Of a stretch of 64,000 bases of DNA, positions 34,082-42,795 are shown piece after piece. The DNA is from a virus: positions 1 to 64,000 of the IMG/VR virus record IMGVR_UViG_3300032331_002448, one strand, 5' to 3'. Numbering within the stretch: position 1 is the first letter of the stretch; every line of letters starts with the position of its first letter. Under the pieces are notes generated by a model. The model did no database searches and was not told the origin of the DNA. It worked only from the letters and a program-made list of their open reading frames with translations. A program made the position numbers and the translations under genes.

Positions 34082-34603
34082 TTAAGCCGTGAAAGTTTGA
34101 CCAGCATAACCCATCCGCCCAGGTTGTTTTGCGGCAATCAGCTGATTAGCAAGTGCATTGGATAACGCAGCATCAGCTCCTGCTGTATTGGCTAAGTTGC
34201 TTGAAGCAATGAATCCACGTTGAACTTGAGCTGTTGGAGAATTTTCTCGATAATCTAATCCAGCTTTTTGAAGTTGCAGATCATACAGCTTGGCCTGGTT
34301 AATACCAGGTTGATAGATGTCCCGCCAAGCTGTAGCAGCTTGTTGCGTTGCCATATCTCCGTATGCTTGTTGATACCTTAAAGCATCTTCAGGAGTCCAA
34401 AGACCATAACGAGATAAATCTGGCGGACCTTCTAGTTTAGTTTTTCCTGAAGTATCCAAGTTAAAAGGATCAAACTTGGGCGCTTCAATTCCTTTGGAAT
34501 CAAATTGCGGAACTTTATAGTTAGCGTAATTTTTTAAAAAAGGAAGAGCTTTCCAGATACCGTTACCAAGAGCTGAGCTAAAGTCAGTGCTGGAATCTGC
34601 CAT
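34082..34603 (-). CDS. Probable ejection/internal virion protein
   Basis: 173 residues from ATG at 34603 (3 nt after the stop of the preceding gene); a TTG two codons upstream is not needed. Polar, Gln/Ala-rich helix in the second half (MATQQAATAWRDIYQPGINQ). Shares with 34606 a G/PPDLS(R/Q)YG segment (GPPDLSRYG here, GPPSLSQYG there), so the two may be distant paralogues or bind the same partner. Confidence 0.6.
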   Translation of the reverse strand: MADSSTDFSSALGNGIWKALPFLKNYANYKVPQFDSKGIEAPKFDPFNLDTSGKTKLEGPPDLSRYGLWTPEDALRYQQAYGDMATQQAATAWRDIYQPGINQAKLYDLQLQKAGLDYRENSPTAQVQRGFIASSNLANTAGADAALSNALANQLIAAKQPGRMGYAGQTFTA

Positions 34604-34605
34604 GA

Positions 34606-35373
34606 TCAAACATACCCGCCACGCATTGTTGCAGCTTGTAACATAGCTTGGTTACCTTGCTGAGCAAGAGCTTGTGCACCAAGCTGAGCTTGAGACATGG
34701 CTTGAGCACCTTGTTGTAGCCGAGTCCTTAATTGAGCGCCAGCACCTTGACGAAGAAGGTCTGCATTTTGTGCTTTAGTAATCATTTCATATTGATACGG
34801 CATTAACGTTTTCATCTGCTCTAACTGACTACGAGCTTCCATTTCGCCTCGTAGCATCTGACCACGAGCAGCACTATTAAGAGCTGCAACGTCCATGTAA
34901 CTGTCAGGACCATATTGACTTAAAGAAGGAGGGCCTGGAAGATTTACCTCACCAGTTGCTTCAGGTGTAGTAAGTTGTTGGCCTGCTCCTAAAAGTTCCA
35001 TCGAACCACGAAGAGCATCACCAGCTTTGCGGCTACCTGGCGTCAGCGCAGAAGCAAGATTAGCTGCTAAAGGAGCACCTCCAAATCCAATAACACCAGT
35101 AGCAATGCCGGGAGCAAGCGCTCGATATGCACTTAAATTCTTTGTTATTGGACCAAAAGGAATTTGACCAAAAAGTCTTCCTTCACCAAAGGCAGCAGCT
35201 CTTTTGCCCAATGAAGGTGCAAATCCAGTTACGGCACCAGCAGCTCCACCAGCCATTAATGCTTTGCCAAGGTCACCGCCTGTTTGATCATAGGTTGCCT
35301 TTGCAGTTCCTAAACCAGCCAGTGTAGGAATAACATAAGGAAGCACTCTTGCCCCAAAAACTCCTAAACTCAT
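34606..35373 (-). CDS. Probable ejection/internal virion protein with hydrophobic segments
   Basis: 255 residues. Three Gly/Ala-rich hydrophobic stretches (LPYVIPTLAGLG, ALMAGGAAGAVTGF, ATGVIGFGGAPLAANLASAL) could insert in membrane; a Gln/Ala-rich helix follows (RLQQGAQAMSQAQLGAQALAQ). It ends in GGYV, a C-terminal Tyr-Val shared by several proteins of this block. Likely ejected with DNA; inferred. Confidence 0.6.
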   Translation of the reverse strand: MSLGVFGARVLPYVIPTLAGLGTAKATYDQTGGDLGKALMAGGAAGAVTGFAPSLGKRAAAFGEGRLFGQIPFGPITKNLSAYRALAPGIATGVIGFGGAPLAANLASALTPGSRKAGDALRGSMELLGAGQQLTTPEATGEVNLPGPPSLSQYGPDSYMDVAALNSAARGQMLRGEMEARSQLEQMKTLMPYQYEMITKAQNADLLRQGAGAQLRTRLQQGAQAMSQAQLGAQALAQQGNQAMLQAATMRGGYV

Positions 35374-35413
35374 AATCTAACTCCTTATGTTTAGTATTTT
35401 AAGCTGAGTAAGT

Positions 35414-35797
35414 TTATCCAAACAACCCGCCAGTCAACGTGCGCATACCTGCTCCTAAAGCTGCGTTAGCAATCTTTTCGCCCCAGCCAGGTTGCCCAGC
35501 AATGTATTGACTTGGCCCACCACTTTGACTAATAATTCCAATATCAGCGGTAAACGGATTAAAGTTTGCACCGTAAGCACCTCCATCTCTAAAAGGAGAA
35601 GATGATGAATAACCTTGACCGCCAAATAAATTTTGTGTAAATTGGTTTAAAAAGTCTTTACCAAAGTTTTTTCCTGAGCCAGTATTTTTGGTAAAATCTT
35701 TATTCCAATCTGTCTTGTATGCGTCATCAAAACTCCCTCCCCAGCCAGAACTAGCTCCAGGATCAAACTTAAAATCTGTAGAAGCGTTCCAAGCCAT
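35414..35797 (-). CDS. Gly/Ser/Phe-rich virion-region protein
   Basis: 127 residues from ATG at 35797. Low complexity with Gly, Ser, Asn and Phe, few helices. Starts 3 nt after the stop of the 35800 gene. No domain recognised; grouped with the ejection-type proteins by context. Confidence 0.55.
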   Translation of the reverse strand: MAWNASTDFKFDPGASSGWGGSFDDAYKTDWNKDFTKNTGSGKNFGKDFLNQFTQNLFGGQGYSSSSPFRDGGAYGANFNPFTADIGIISQSGGPSQYIAGQPGWGEKIANAALGAGMRTLTGGLFG

Positions 35798-35799
35798 AA

Positions 35800-37164
35800 T
35801 CAAACGTAAGAAGCAAGTTCTTGCCAGCTACGGGCATTTGGTTGTCCTAGTGCTGCACTTGCAGCTTCTAAACTACCGTGTTTGTGTTTTAAGTATTCTA
35901 CCGGATTACTTTTTTTAATCCGTTGCTCTGATGCTTTCTGCAATGCTTTCTTGGTCGCATAACCAACACCTAATGCTGTAGCAATGCCAGCGCCAGCAAC
36001 GGCTAAATTTTTGTACGGACCTAAAGCTTGCCCTGCTTGTTGGATAAAGTTTAAATCAGGTCCAGGTGCATTAGCAGCTCTCTCACCAACTTCTTCAATA
36101 CGTTTGTGGAGATGTTCTATTTTTTTACCGTAAGTTTCTGCGCCGGTTAAATTTTTGCTAAGCTCTTTTAGTTGATTAAAATATTCAGGATTAGTAGAAA
36201 CTTTTCCACCCGCAGTTGCAACTTGACTTGGCATTGGGTAGCTAGCAGTTTTTGCTGCTGTACCTAATGTTTTAACTGTCTTGCCTAGTTCATTTTCTAA
36301 CTTTGTTACCATTGAGTTAAGTTTTACTTTCCTACTAAAAGGTACTTCAGTTGCTGCTTGCAATCCTTTCATTGCAGCATATCCTGCACCAATGCCAGCA
36401 ACAGCGCTAACAGTAACGGGCCGTCCCATGAGACGAATTTCTGGATCACCTGCTAAACCTTCAACTGATCCCCTAACAATTCCTTGCGCAGTAACAAACG
36501 TTCCTGTTTCAGGATCAATAGTTACGTACTTCCCTGGTTTATTTTTCTTTTGAAGATAACTACGATAACGCTGATACTGACTTGGAAGAATATCTGGACG
36601 TTCTTCTTTGTATAAGTGGTATGAAAGAACATCACCAGGGCGACCTGTTAAGAAGCGAAGAGTTGCATCTACTGGCGCAGAAATAGGAGTACGTCCTGTT
36701 GGATCTTCTTCTAATGATGCTGGCGCCAATGATTTATAACCTTTAGGTCGGAAACCTTCTTTGACATATCCAAAGCCTCCTCCGCTTACTGTTTGATTAA
36801 CAAGAGGAACTCCAATTCCAACCAAAGCTCCAGCAAGAGTGCCACTCATTCCTAAATCTCTTCCCATAGCCCGGCCAATATCTCCTGCCATGCGAGGAAC
36901 ATTTGTGTAATGCCACCACTCGCGCCGAGTTTGATCAGTTAAAAGATCGTTAATAGTCCCAGCAGCTGCTGCAGTAGCTTTTTTTACTTTGCCAGCTTGG
37001 TTTGCTGCATATTGCGCATACTTGCCAATGTGTTTAAAAGTTGAACCGTAACCGTAATTGCCTTCCCATACATTTGCTTCAGCTCTTTTAAAAACATCTT
37101 GAGCAAAGTTCTGCGCAAACTTTAATCCATTGTTCAGATAATTATTTACGGTCTGTGGATTCAT
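35800..37164 (-). CDS. Probable internal virion protein with membrane segments
   Basis: 454 residues. Helical N terminus, hydrophobic segments near 105-120 (GTLAGALVGIGVPLV), 265-280 (AVAGIGAGYAAM) and 400-420 (LAVAGAGIATALGVGYAT), and amphipathic helices between. Ends ELASYV. The pattern of glycine-rich membrane segments in a soluble virion protein resembles T7 ejection-channel proteins functionally, but no homology can be claimed. Overlaps the start of the 37164 gene's stop by 1 nt. Confidence 0.6.
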   Translation of the reverse strand: MNPQTVNNYLNNGLKFAQNFAQDVFKRAEANVWEGNYGYGSTFKHIGKYAQYAANQAGKVKKATAAAAGTINDLLTDQTRREWWHYTNVPRMAGDIGRAMGRDLGMSGTLAGALVGIGVPLVNQTVSGGGFGYVKEGFRPKGYKSLAPASLEEDPTGRTPISAPVDATLRFLTGRPGDVLSYHLYKEERPDILPSQYQRYRSYLQKKNKPGKYVTIDPETGTFVTAQGIVRGSVEGLAGDPEIRLMGRPVTVSAVAGIGAGYAAMKGLQAATEVPFSRKVKLNSMVTKLENELGKTVKTLGTAAKTASYPMPSQVATAGGKVSTNPEYFNQLKELSKNLTGAETYGKKIEHLHKRIEEVGERAANAPGPDLNFIQQAGQALGPYKNLAVAGAGIATALGVGYATKKALQKASEQRIKKSNPVEYLKHKHGSLEAASAALGQPNARSWQELASYV

Positions 37165-37577
37165 TACACATACCTTTTGGAAATTCCTTGCGCATACATC
37201 TGCATTGCAATATCAGCAGGGTCGTGCCTGGTCTGATGAATCACTTCCGTAGGTTGTTTTTCAGCTTGGATTAAACTAAGTCTCTGTAAGTAACGTTGAT
37301 GTTCAATTGCAGCTTGCTGATATTGCTGAGCACTAAGTCCTAAAGTATTGCCAACGTAAGAAGTGTGCGCTTCAGGTTGAATAGCGGCACTGATTGGCGG
37401 TTGCATTGCATTATTAATTGCACCAGTAATTCGCGGATTTAATGCACTGGTAACTGCATTTGCAGCTAAACCTACGCCAGCATCAAAGGCAACCCTTTTG
37501 CCAAACCCTTGTACAGTAGGTGAGTTAAAAAATGCGCCTAATGCTTGTCCTGCTTTGCGCATGTTGCTAATGTCCAT
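37164..37577 (-). CDS. Small ejection-type protein
   Basis: 137 residues. Gly/Ala-rich middle (FGKRVAFDAGVGLAANAVTSAL) and a Gln-rich amphipathic helix (SAQQYQQAAIEHQRYLQRLS). Ends SKRYV, with Tyr-Val like its neighbours. Overlaps the start of the 454-residue gene by 1 nt (TAATG). Confidence 0.55.
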   Translation of the reverse strand: MDISNMRKAGQALGAFFNSPTVQGFGKRVAFDAGVGLAANAVTSALNPRITGAINNAMQPPISAAIQPEAHTSYVGNTLGLSAQQYQQAAIEHQRYLQRLSLIQAEKQPTEVIHQTRHDPADIAMQMYAQGISKRYV

Positions 37578-37586
37578 GGTTTAATT

Positions 37587-38051
37587 CTATACGGCGTTAG
37601 GTCCAGAAAGACCAACTTTTCGTGACGTTTCTCCAGTATTAAATGAACCGCTTTGATACGGTGCGCTTTCTCCGATAATTCTTCCAATTGCATTTGTATC
37701 TACAGGTTGCTGGATTAAACCAACATTAGAACCTTGAATGTATTTATCTAAGAATCCCTGGGCAATCTGATTTTCAAAACTCTTAGGATCTAACGTATTG
37801 TTAAAATCACCAAAGTTAGGAGTAACACCAATCTTTTTTGCTTCACTAATAATAGGTTCGGGATCATCAAACCCTACCCTGTCAAGCGGATTGGTCCTTG
37901 AATTTTTAATAAAAGCAGTTCGGAAATCTTTAGGATTAAATGCTGGTGGATTTTCTTTTAAATCATCTCCACGAGAAGCAGGTTCTCCTGCTCGTACCTT
38001 TTTTGCAATTGGAGAATCATATTGAAATTGACTGCCACCTGGCATTACCAT
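37587..38051 (-). CDS. Small polar virion-region protein
   Basis: 154 residues, polar, Asp/Pro/Asn-rich with no clear secondary structure. No family recognised. Tightly placed in the operon between 37164 and 38057. Confidence 0.55.
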   Translation of the reverse strand: MVMPGGSQFQYDSPIAKKVRAGEPASRGDDLKENPPAFNPKDFRTAFIKNSRTNPLDRVGFDDPEPIISEAKKIGVTPNFGDFNNTLDPKSFENQIAQGFLDKYIQGSNVGLIQQPVDTNAIGRIIGESAPYQSGSFNTGETSRKVGLSGPNAV

Positions 38052-38056
38052 TGCAA

Positions 38057-38257
38057 TTAACTCCCTTTGCGTTTGCGCAGTTTACTTAATGTCTTAGCTA
38101 ACCGTGCTTGCTTTACGGTTTTTTCATCATACCGATCTGGATTGGCTGTTACCTGTGCAGCATATTCACGCACTGACGTTCCTGCTTTCTCAGCTTTAGC
38201 TGTAAAAGCGCCAGGGTGCTCAATTGCTTTTTGAATCCACTTTTTATCTTCTGCCAT
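38057..38257 (-). CDS. Conserved small phage protein (WIQKAIEHPGAFT type)
   Basis: 66 residues, basic. The start KKWIQKAIEHPGAFTAKAEK AGTS… is a motif I recall from many phages as a short conserved protein of unknown role, often next to structural genes. Helical, Lys/Arg-rich end (LAKTLSKLRKRKGS), so DNA contact is possible. Confidence 0.65.
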   Translation of the reverse strand: MAEDKKWIQKAIEHPGAFTAKAEKAGTSVREYAAQVTANPDRYDEKTVKQARLAKTLSKLRKRKGS

Positions 38258-38259
38258 GA

Positions 38260-38697
38260 TTACTTGGGAAGGTAGCTACGGATCAAAGACACTGCATCTT
38301 TCTTAGGAAGGCCGCCGCTAATGTGCTCCTCAAAGAACTTAGAAACGGTTAAACCAGTTGGAGTTTCAGCGGCAGCTTTAAAGTCAGCGTATTTAGCAGC
38401 AGCTTTATCAGGCAACCAAAGCTCAGCAACTTTGCCAGCAACGTAAGCAATTTCACCGCCAGTAAGTTTGCCGTCGCCCACGGCTTCTACTGCAAGGCGA
38501 ATAGCTTGCGCAGTTTCTGAACCACTCCACTTGTTCATGTACATGATAAGTGCAGGATCAAGAATGTCAAAGATGCGCTTAAGCAAAGGACCGTACTTAA
38601 GAGCAGTACCCAACGCCCTTAAGGTGCTGAGTTTATTAAAGCCTGCCACCGCAATTGCACCAACTGCAGCGGCAATGATGGGTTCTAGAAATGTCAT
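38260..38697 (-). CDS. Membrane-anchored hypothetical protein
   Basis: 145 residues. Hydrophobic N terminus (LEPIIAAAVGAIAVAGF), then a helical region and a soluble C-terminal half (KAAAKYADFKAAAET). One membrane anchor with a cytoplasmic domain resembles some holin or envelope-associated phage proteins; not decidable from sequence. Confidence 0.55.
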   Translation of the reverse strand: MTFLEPIIAAAVGAIAVAGFNKLSTLRALGTALKYGPLLKRIFDILDPALIMYMNKWSGSETAQAIRLAVEAVGDGKLTGGEIAYVAGKVAELWLPDKAAAKYADFKAAAETPTGLTVSKFFEEHISGGLPKKDAVSLIRSYLPK

Positions 38698-38736
38698 AAT
38701 TGTTCTTCTCTTGACTTTAATTTAGCATCAAAAACG

Positions 38737-41700
38737 TTATCGGTTGAATCGCAAACTAAGTTGTTCTTGCGGTTCAACATAACGGAATTGACCAGAAGAT
38801 TGTCCCGCTCTTCGTGCCATGTAATCACTAAGCTGTTGCCTTAGAGTATCAGCTTCTGTTGGCGTTGAAGCTGCCTTGCTTGTGCCAGGGATAGTCAGCT
38901 GCCCTGCTGACCGACTGGTAGACACAGCTTGTGCCCTGTACCGCTCAAGATCAGATGGACGTGAAGGTGGCGTAATACCTGGGCCTAACGTTTGCCCAAG
39001 AACGTCCTCTGCAAACCGAGTAACCCGTGTACCTAAGTGAGGATTGTACGGTTCGGACATCGGAGTATGCGGTGTTTCATGTCCTGAGATACTACGTCGT
39101 GTCATTTCAGGGCCAGTAGACATTCCTGCATAACGCCCTGATTCTCCTGCAATCATTTGTTGACGTGCAGTTTGTTTTTGACGCGCTTGCTCTAGTAAAG
39201 CTTCTTGTGCAATTTTTTCAGTTTGTTTGTTTCTTGCAAGTTTTGCACTTTGTTGTTGTAGCTGTCGCGCAGATAGTTTAGGAGTTTGTTCAGCTGCTGT
39301 GATAAAAGATTCAGTTGATCCTGCGGGCCTAATAGCAGCAAGCGGATCTCGTGATGGATACAATGAGCTGCTAGCTACTTGTGACCAATCTGTTTTTTCT
39401 GTTTTTGGTAAATTAACATCACCAGCTAACCCTGCCCGAATATCACGTTCAAGTTGCATTTGAACTGCAATATTTGCACCTTGCTCTGAAGTACCACGCC
39501 GACCGGGTTTATTTTGTCGTTCAGTTGCTTGGTTTTTTAAACGAACACTTTGCATTAGCAAGTTACTAGCACCTTCAAGATCTCCTTTGGCTTTAAGTGC
39601 TTTTGCTTGTTCGTTTAACTCATGAGTACGTTCAAGAAGACTCAATGCAGCTTTACGTTCTTTGCGTGGCGCAAACTCAGCAGAGGAAACAAGTGCTCGT
39701 TGAACATAAGTTAAACCTTCTGGTGTTTTTAACCAAGGTTGTTCAGCTGCAATTGTTGGATCAGCAATAGAAGCAGGGTTAACTCCTTCTTCCGTACCGG
39801 CACGATAACCTTTACCAGAAGCAGTGACCATGACCTGTTCTGGAGAAATTTCTCCTCGGCCTAATCCTTTAAACCCAATGTTAGTTGGGGTTTCAGCTGC
39901 TGTTTGATATAACTCAGGAGTGTATAAAGATTTGTAAGCTTGGCGAGGTTCTGCTCCATAAATTCCTAAAGGATTCTGTTCCGTTGAAAATGATGGATGA
40001 CTAAGGAAGGTAAACCCACGAGTGCCTTCGCTACCTGCACGCATTAATCCCAGGTTTGCAAGATTTTCTTCAGTGCGTGCAGTTTTTCCTGCTAATTGGT
40101 TTTGAACATTTTCATGCTCAAGCTCCCATTTGCTTAACTCTTGTGCGTATGGAGCAATGCTTGGATGGAGATGAGGAGCAGCATCAAAGTTAGCAATGTC
40201 GCGTGGATCTCTTAATTGGCTGCGCTTTATTTCAATAGCTGCTTGAAGAGCACTACCAGCTGCAGATTTTTTGTTTAAAGCTTCAATTTCTTGACCACGT
40301 AAAAACTTGATTTCACTACCAGCGCGATTTAAGCCTGGATGAGCAATGCCCATTTCTCCAAGCTCAATTGCTTTTTGTTCTGCACTTAAAGGAATAGAAC
40401 CTTCTGTACCCGTAACCCCTACCTCGTAAGGAAGCTTGCGAAGATTACTAATATCTAGTAAAAATTTTGATGTAGGAACATTTTCTAATACGTCCGTTCC
40501 AGCAGGAGAAGTTCCTGCGTAGGCAGTAGTAGAAAGATCTTTTAATGCCCTTCCTTTTAAAACATCCTCAACAATTCCAGTATCGCCAGTAGTTGCAGAA
40601 AGGTTTAGTGCTTTTTGCAAATCTTGATAAATGTATTTATTGCTTGGACTTGGTTCTCTCTTTCCATATTCCAAACTTCCTTTGTAGTATGGCGCCAGTC
40701 GATCTTGAATAGATGGGCGATTAACTGGTGCGTAATTAGAAATTGGAGTTGATTGCGGAACGCCAATATCTGATGTTTGCTGGTCAAAGTTTACATTGCG
40801 TTCAAAGCCAGGCATTGCAACAGGGCCTGCAGCTGTTACATCGCTAATTGATTGAGCAGGAGGTAAAAGATTTTGCGTTGTAGGCAGCTGCGTAGTTCTT
40901 GTTTGTTGCAGCTCTGTTAAGAAACTTTGCGCACGATCAGCAACAGATGCCTCTCCAGTCCACGGTTTATTGCTACGAACAGTGTACTCGCCAGTAAAAG
41001 GATCTGCGGTGTGAGTGTAACCAAGAGCCGCAGGAGATTCAGTCTGTTGAATCCAGTCTCGTGTTGCAGTTGAAACAGGTCTACCTTCTGAGTAACTACT
41101 GGCGGGAGCACCACCAATAATTCCTAATCCACTTGAACGTGCTGCAAGAACATCTGGTGTAGCACGTCGAAAGGCTGGATGAAGAGGATTGACAAGATCT
41201 GGTACATATTCAGCTTCTTTGTCAGGGCGATAAAGATTTGCACTGCCAGCAGCAGTAGAAGCTACATCAAGTGGACCACGTGGTTGAGGTGAAAAGTTCT
41301 GGCTAGTAGCAATTGTTGGAGAGCCAGTACCAAACCCCTTACCCATTGCATCTTTTAAATCAACTTGCGGAGGCGCACCGCTTGTTGCTTGCAATAATCG
41401 TGTCTGCGAAGGAATAACATCCTGGGAGTAACGCTGTGCAGTAGTAGGTGGAGTCACATCACCGGATGTTTCAACAACTTGCGTGCCAGGAGTACGCACA
41501 TTGCCCATCATCCCGCCAAGGAAATCAGAGACGCGAGTTTTAATATCACCAATATGAGTATTGATAGCGCCAGCAGCTTCCTGTGCTGCACGTTGAACGG
41601 TTGGATTACGCGCTAAAGCTACGCCACCAGCAATACCACCAGCAACAAGAGCTGTTTTTCCTGCAATATCAACTGCACGACGGAACCTACCCTGCTCTAC

Positions 41701-42009
41701 AGCATGGTCAGCCTGCTCACTTTCATAATGTTGGCTGGTTAACGACTGATCATGGGTGCCAGCAACCTTAGGGATGCGATTATCTGGTGTAACAGGCGCT
41801 TGAATTAAAGAATCAGCATTTGGATGAGCAACAGCATCAGGTTGATCATAAGAAATGCGAGAAATATCCCTAACGCCCCCTTTACGACCTAAATTGCGGG
41901 TGAAATTATGTACTTCAGGTGCAAGTGCAGCCCTTTCGTGAACACTACGAGGGTATTCATTGCCAGTAAGCCTTGCCCACAGGTCAAAATCTTGCGGAGA
42001 GACAGGCAT
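38737..42009 (-). CDS. Giant internal virion/ejection protein
   Basis: 1090 residues, the largest gene. Mostly polar and Gln/Ala/Pro/Thr-rich, with one hydrophobic segment near 110-125 (ALVAGGIAGGVALA) and helical zones near 600-640, 780-850 and 930-960. The C terminus (LRQQLSDYMARRAGQSSGQF) is helical. No enzymatic motif found. It is the first gene of the late minus-strand block and probably forms part of the ejected core. Its low-complexity nature makes homology hard to see. Confidence 0.65.
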   Translation of the reverse strand: MPVSPQDFDLWARLTGNEYPRSVHERAALAPEVHNFTRNLGRKGGVRDISRISYDQPDAVAHPNADSLIQAPVTPDNRIPKVAGTHDQSLTSQHYESEQADHAVEQGRFRRAVDIAGKTALVAGGIAGGVALARNPTVQRAAQEAAGAINTHIGDIKTRVSDFLGGMMGNVRTPGTQVVETSGDVTPPTTAQRYSQDVIPSQTRLLQATSGAPPQVDLKDAMGKGFGTGSPTIATSQNFSPQPRGPLDVASTAAGSANLYRPDKEAEYVPDLVNPLHPAFRRATPDVLAARSSGLGIIGGAPASSYSEGRPVSTATRDWIQQTESPAALGYTHTADPFTGEYTVRSNKPWTGEASVADRAQSFLTELQQTRTTQLPTTQNLLPPAQSISDVTAAGPVAMPGFERNVNFDQQTSDIGVPQSTPISNYAPVNRPSIQDRLAPYYKGSLEYGKREPSPSNKYIYQDLQKALNLSATTGDTGIVEDVLKGRALKDLSTTAYAGTSPAGTDVLENVPTSKFLLDISNLRKLPYEVGVTGTEGSIPLSAEQKAIELGEMGIAHPGLNRAGSEIKFLRGQEIEALNKKSAAGSALQAAIEIKRSQLRDPRDIANFDAAPHLHPSIAPYAQELSKWELEHENVQNQLAGKTARTEENLANLGLMRAGSEGTRGFTFLSHPSFSTEQNPLGIYGAEPRQAYKSLYTPELYQTAAETPTNIGFKGLGRGEISPEQVMVTASGKGYRAGTEEGVNPASIADPTIAAEQPWLKTPEGLTYVQRALVSSAEFAPRKERKAALSLLERTHELNEQAKALKAKGDLEGASNLLMQSVRLKNQATERQNKPGRRGTSEQGANIAVQMQLERDIRAGLAGDVNLPKTEKTDWSQVASSSLYPSRDPLAAIRPAGSTESFITAAEQTPKLSARQLQQQSAKLARNKQTEKIAQEALLEQARQKQTARQQMIAGESGRYAGMSTGPEMTRRSISGHETPHTPMSEPYNPHLGTRVTRFAEDVLGQTLGPGITPPSRPSDLERYRAQAVSTSRSAGQLTIPGTSKAASTPTEADTLRQQLSDYMARRAGQSSGQFRYVEPQEQLSLRFNR

Positions 42010-42075
42010 CTTTATAGTTTTTTTCTTGATATAAACGATTTTAATGCTTCTACATGCGCCAGGAGGTAAATAATC

Positions 42076-42111
42076 ACCCCTAATCGGCCATAGAAATGGC
42101 CAATTTGGGGT
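42076..42111. terminator. Strong hairpin in the divergent region
   Basis: ACCCC…GGGGT encloses GGCCAT-AGAA-ATGGCC. The structure is nearly symmetrical and lacks a good T-run on either side, so it may be a barrier or a protein site rather than a plain terminator. Confidence 0.5.
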
Positions 42112-42218
42112 AAAAATTCCAACAGGTATCAGAGTTACTATACGCGCGGCGGGCCGTGCGAGGAAAAAAAGAAAGGAGGGAGCTGTTCCGTGCGGAGGTG
42201 AATGAGTGAAGGGTGATG

Positions 42219-42241
42219 GCCTTGTAGGGGATAGGCTCCCT
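42219..42241 (+). ncRNA. H-type pseudoknot A (family I)
   Basis: GCCT (42219-42222) pairs with AGGC (42233-42236) and AGGG (42226-42229) with CCCT (42238-42241), with GAT just before AGGC. Same layout as the seven copies downstream. Lies 17 nt before the GTG start of the first early gene. Confidence 0.7.
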
Positions 42242-42257
42242 TCGATTAGAGGTTATT

Positions 42258-42494
42258 GTGACTGAGACCAATTTGCTGGCCAAGAAAGCTCTTGCGAAGG
42301 CAAAAGAGATGGGCTGGGAAGCCCGCTGCCAGTATGACCAGTCTGACGTGTTGGATTGGTCTACGGTGGTGGCTTGGGAGCCAGGTGCATCCCGAGCCCG
42401 CTACATAACGTTTATTGAAGGAACCGAAGCCCGCAAGGGCTGGGTTCCGTTGAAGGATATTGAGCAAAGGTTGAAGCGTACTGATTGTTACTGA
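42258..42494 (+). CDS. Early small protein 1
   Basis: 78 residues from GTG 42258. N-terminal basic helix (LLAKKALAKAKEMGWEARCQY), then a beta-rich half with aromatic residues (YITFIEGTEARKGWVPL). AGAGG lies 6-10 nt upstream. First gene of the cassette series. Its 3' end overlaps the first strand of the three-way junction RNA. Function unknown. Confidence 0.7.
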   Translation: MTETNLLAKKALAKAKEMGWEARCQYDQSDVLDWSTVVAWEPGASRARYITFIEGTEARKGWVPLKDIEQRLKRTDCY

Positions 42495-42535
42495 GTGAAA
42501 GGCGTGAGCTGGGGGATCGAATCCCCCCACTTGGT
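42490..42535 (+). ncRNA. T-loop three-way junction 1
   Basis: Outer stem ACTGAGTG/CACTTGGT (42490-42497 with 42528-42535), small hairpin GGC-GTGA-GCT, and hairpin GGGGG-ATCGAAT-CCCCC (42511-42527) whose 7-nt loop resembles a tRNA T loop. The stop codon of the preceding gene lies in the outer stem. Most divergent of the five copies. Confidence 0.6.
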
Positions 42536-42537
42536 GT

Positions 42538-42562
42538 TGCCTTTAGCGGAGATAGGCACCGC
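42538..42562 (+). ncRNA. H-type pseudoknot B (family I)
   Basis: TGCCT (42538-42542) with AGGCA (42554-42558); GCGG (42546-42549) with CCGC (42559-42562); AGAT between. Three bases after the three-way junction and 15 nt before the GTG of the next gene. Confidence 0.8.
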
Positions 42563-42577
42563 GCAACGGAGAACACC

Positions 42578-42733
42578 GTGCAAGAAGGTACCGAAAGCTG
42601 GAAGATGGTTGTTGCACGCGCAGCAACTGCCGCCGTGCTGACGTATGTGACGCGGGAAGCTGTGAAAGCAGCGGCCCCGCATGTAAAGCAGTTCCTTGTT
42701 TCAAAGTTTATGAAGCAAGAAGAAGCTGCATGA
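42578..42733 (+). CDS. Early small protein 2
   Basis: 51 residues from GTG 42578, chosen because GGAG lies 8 nt upstream directly behind the pseudoknot; longer in-frame starts would run through the RNA structures. Basic, Ala/Val-rich amphipathic helix (WKMVVARAATAAVLTYVTRE) and a Lys-rich end. Followed immediately by hammerhead ribozyme 1. Function unknown; might be membrane-active. Confidence 0.65.
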   Translation: MQEGTESWKMVVARAATAAVLTYVTREAVKAAAPHVKQFLVSKFMKQEEAA

Positions 42734-42734
42734 T

Positions 42735-42795
42735 GGCGAAACCAGTGGGCGCAAGCCCCTGGTCGGGTAGCTTGAGATGCTGCCCCTGACGAGCC
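42735..42795 (+). ncRNA. Type II hammerhead ribozyme 1
   Basis: Core complete: GAAA (42738-42741), U63-C64 cleavage site (GGTC, cut after 42764), CUGACGA (42786-42792). Stem III CCAG/CTGG closed by GGGC-GCAA-GCCC; stem I GGGTAGC/GCTGCCC; stem II open, GGC (42735-42737) with GCC (42793-42795). Open stem II makes it type II, the form known from bacteria and phages. Starts one base after the stop codon of the preceding gene. Confidence 0.9.

Larger units (their letters stand above)
42010..42257. promoter_or_regulatory. Divergent control region between late and early blocks
   Basis: Intergenic, between the minus-strand 1090-residue gene and the first plus-strand early gene. Contains a strong hairpin (42076-42111), a GC-rich stretch with CCGTGCG repeated twice, and the first pseudoknot (42219-42241). 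Transcription of both blocks must begin in or near this region; a -10-like TACTAT lies at 42136, but no convincing -35 could be placed. Confidence 0.5.
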
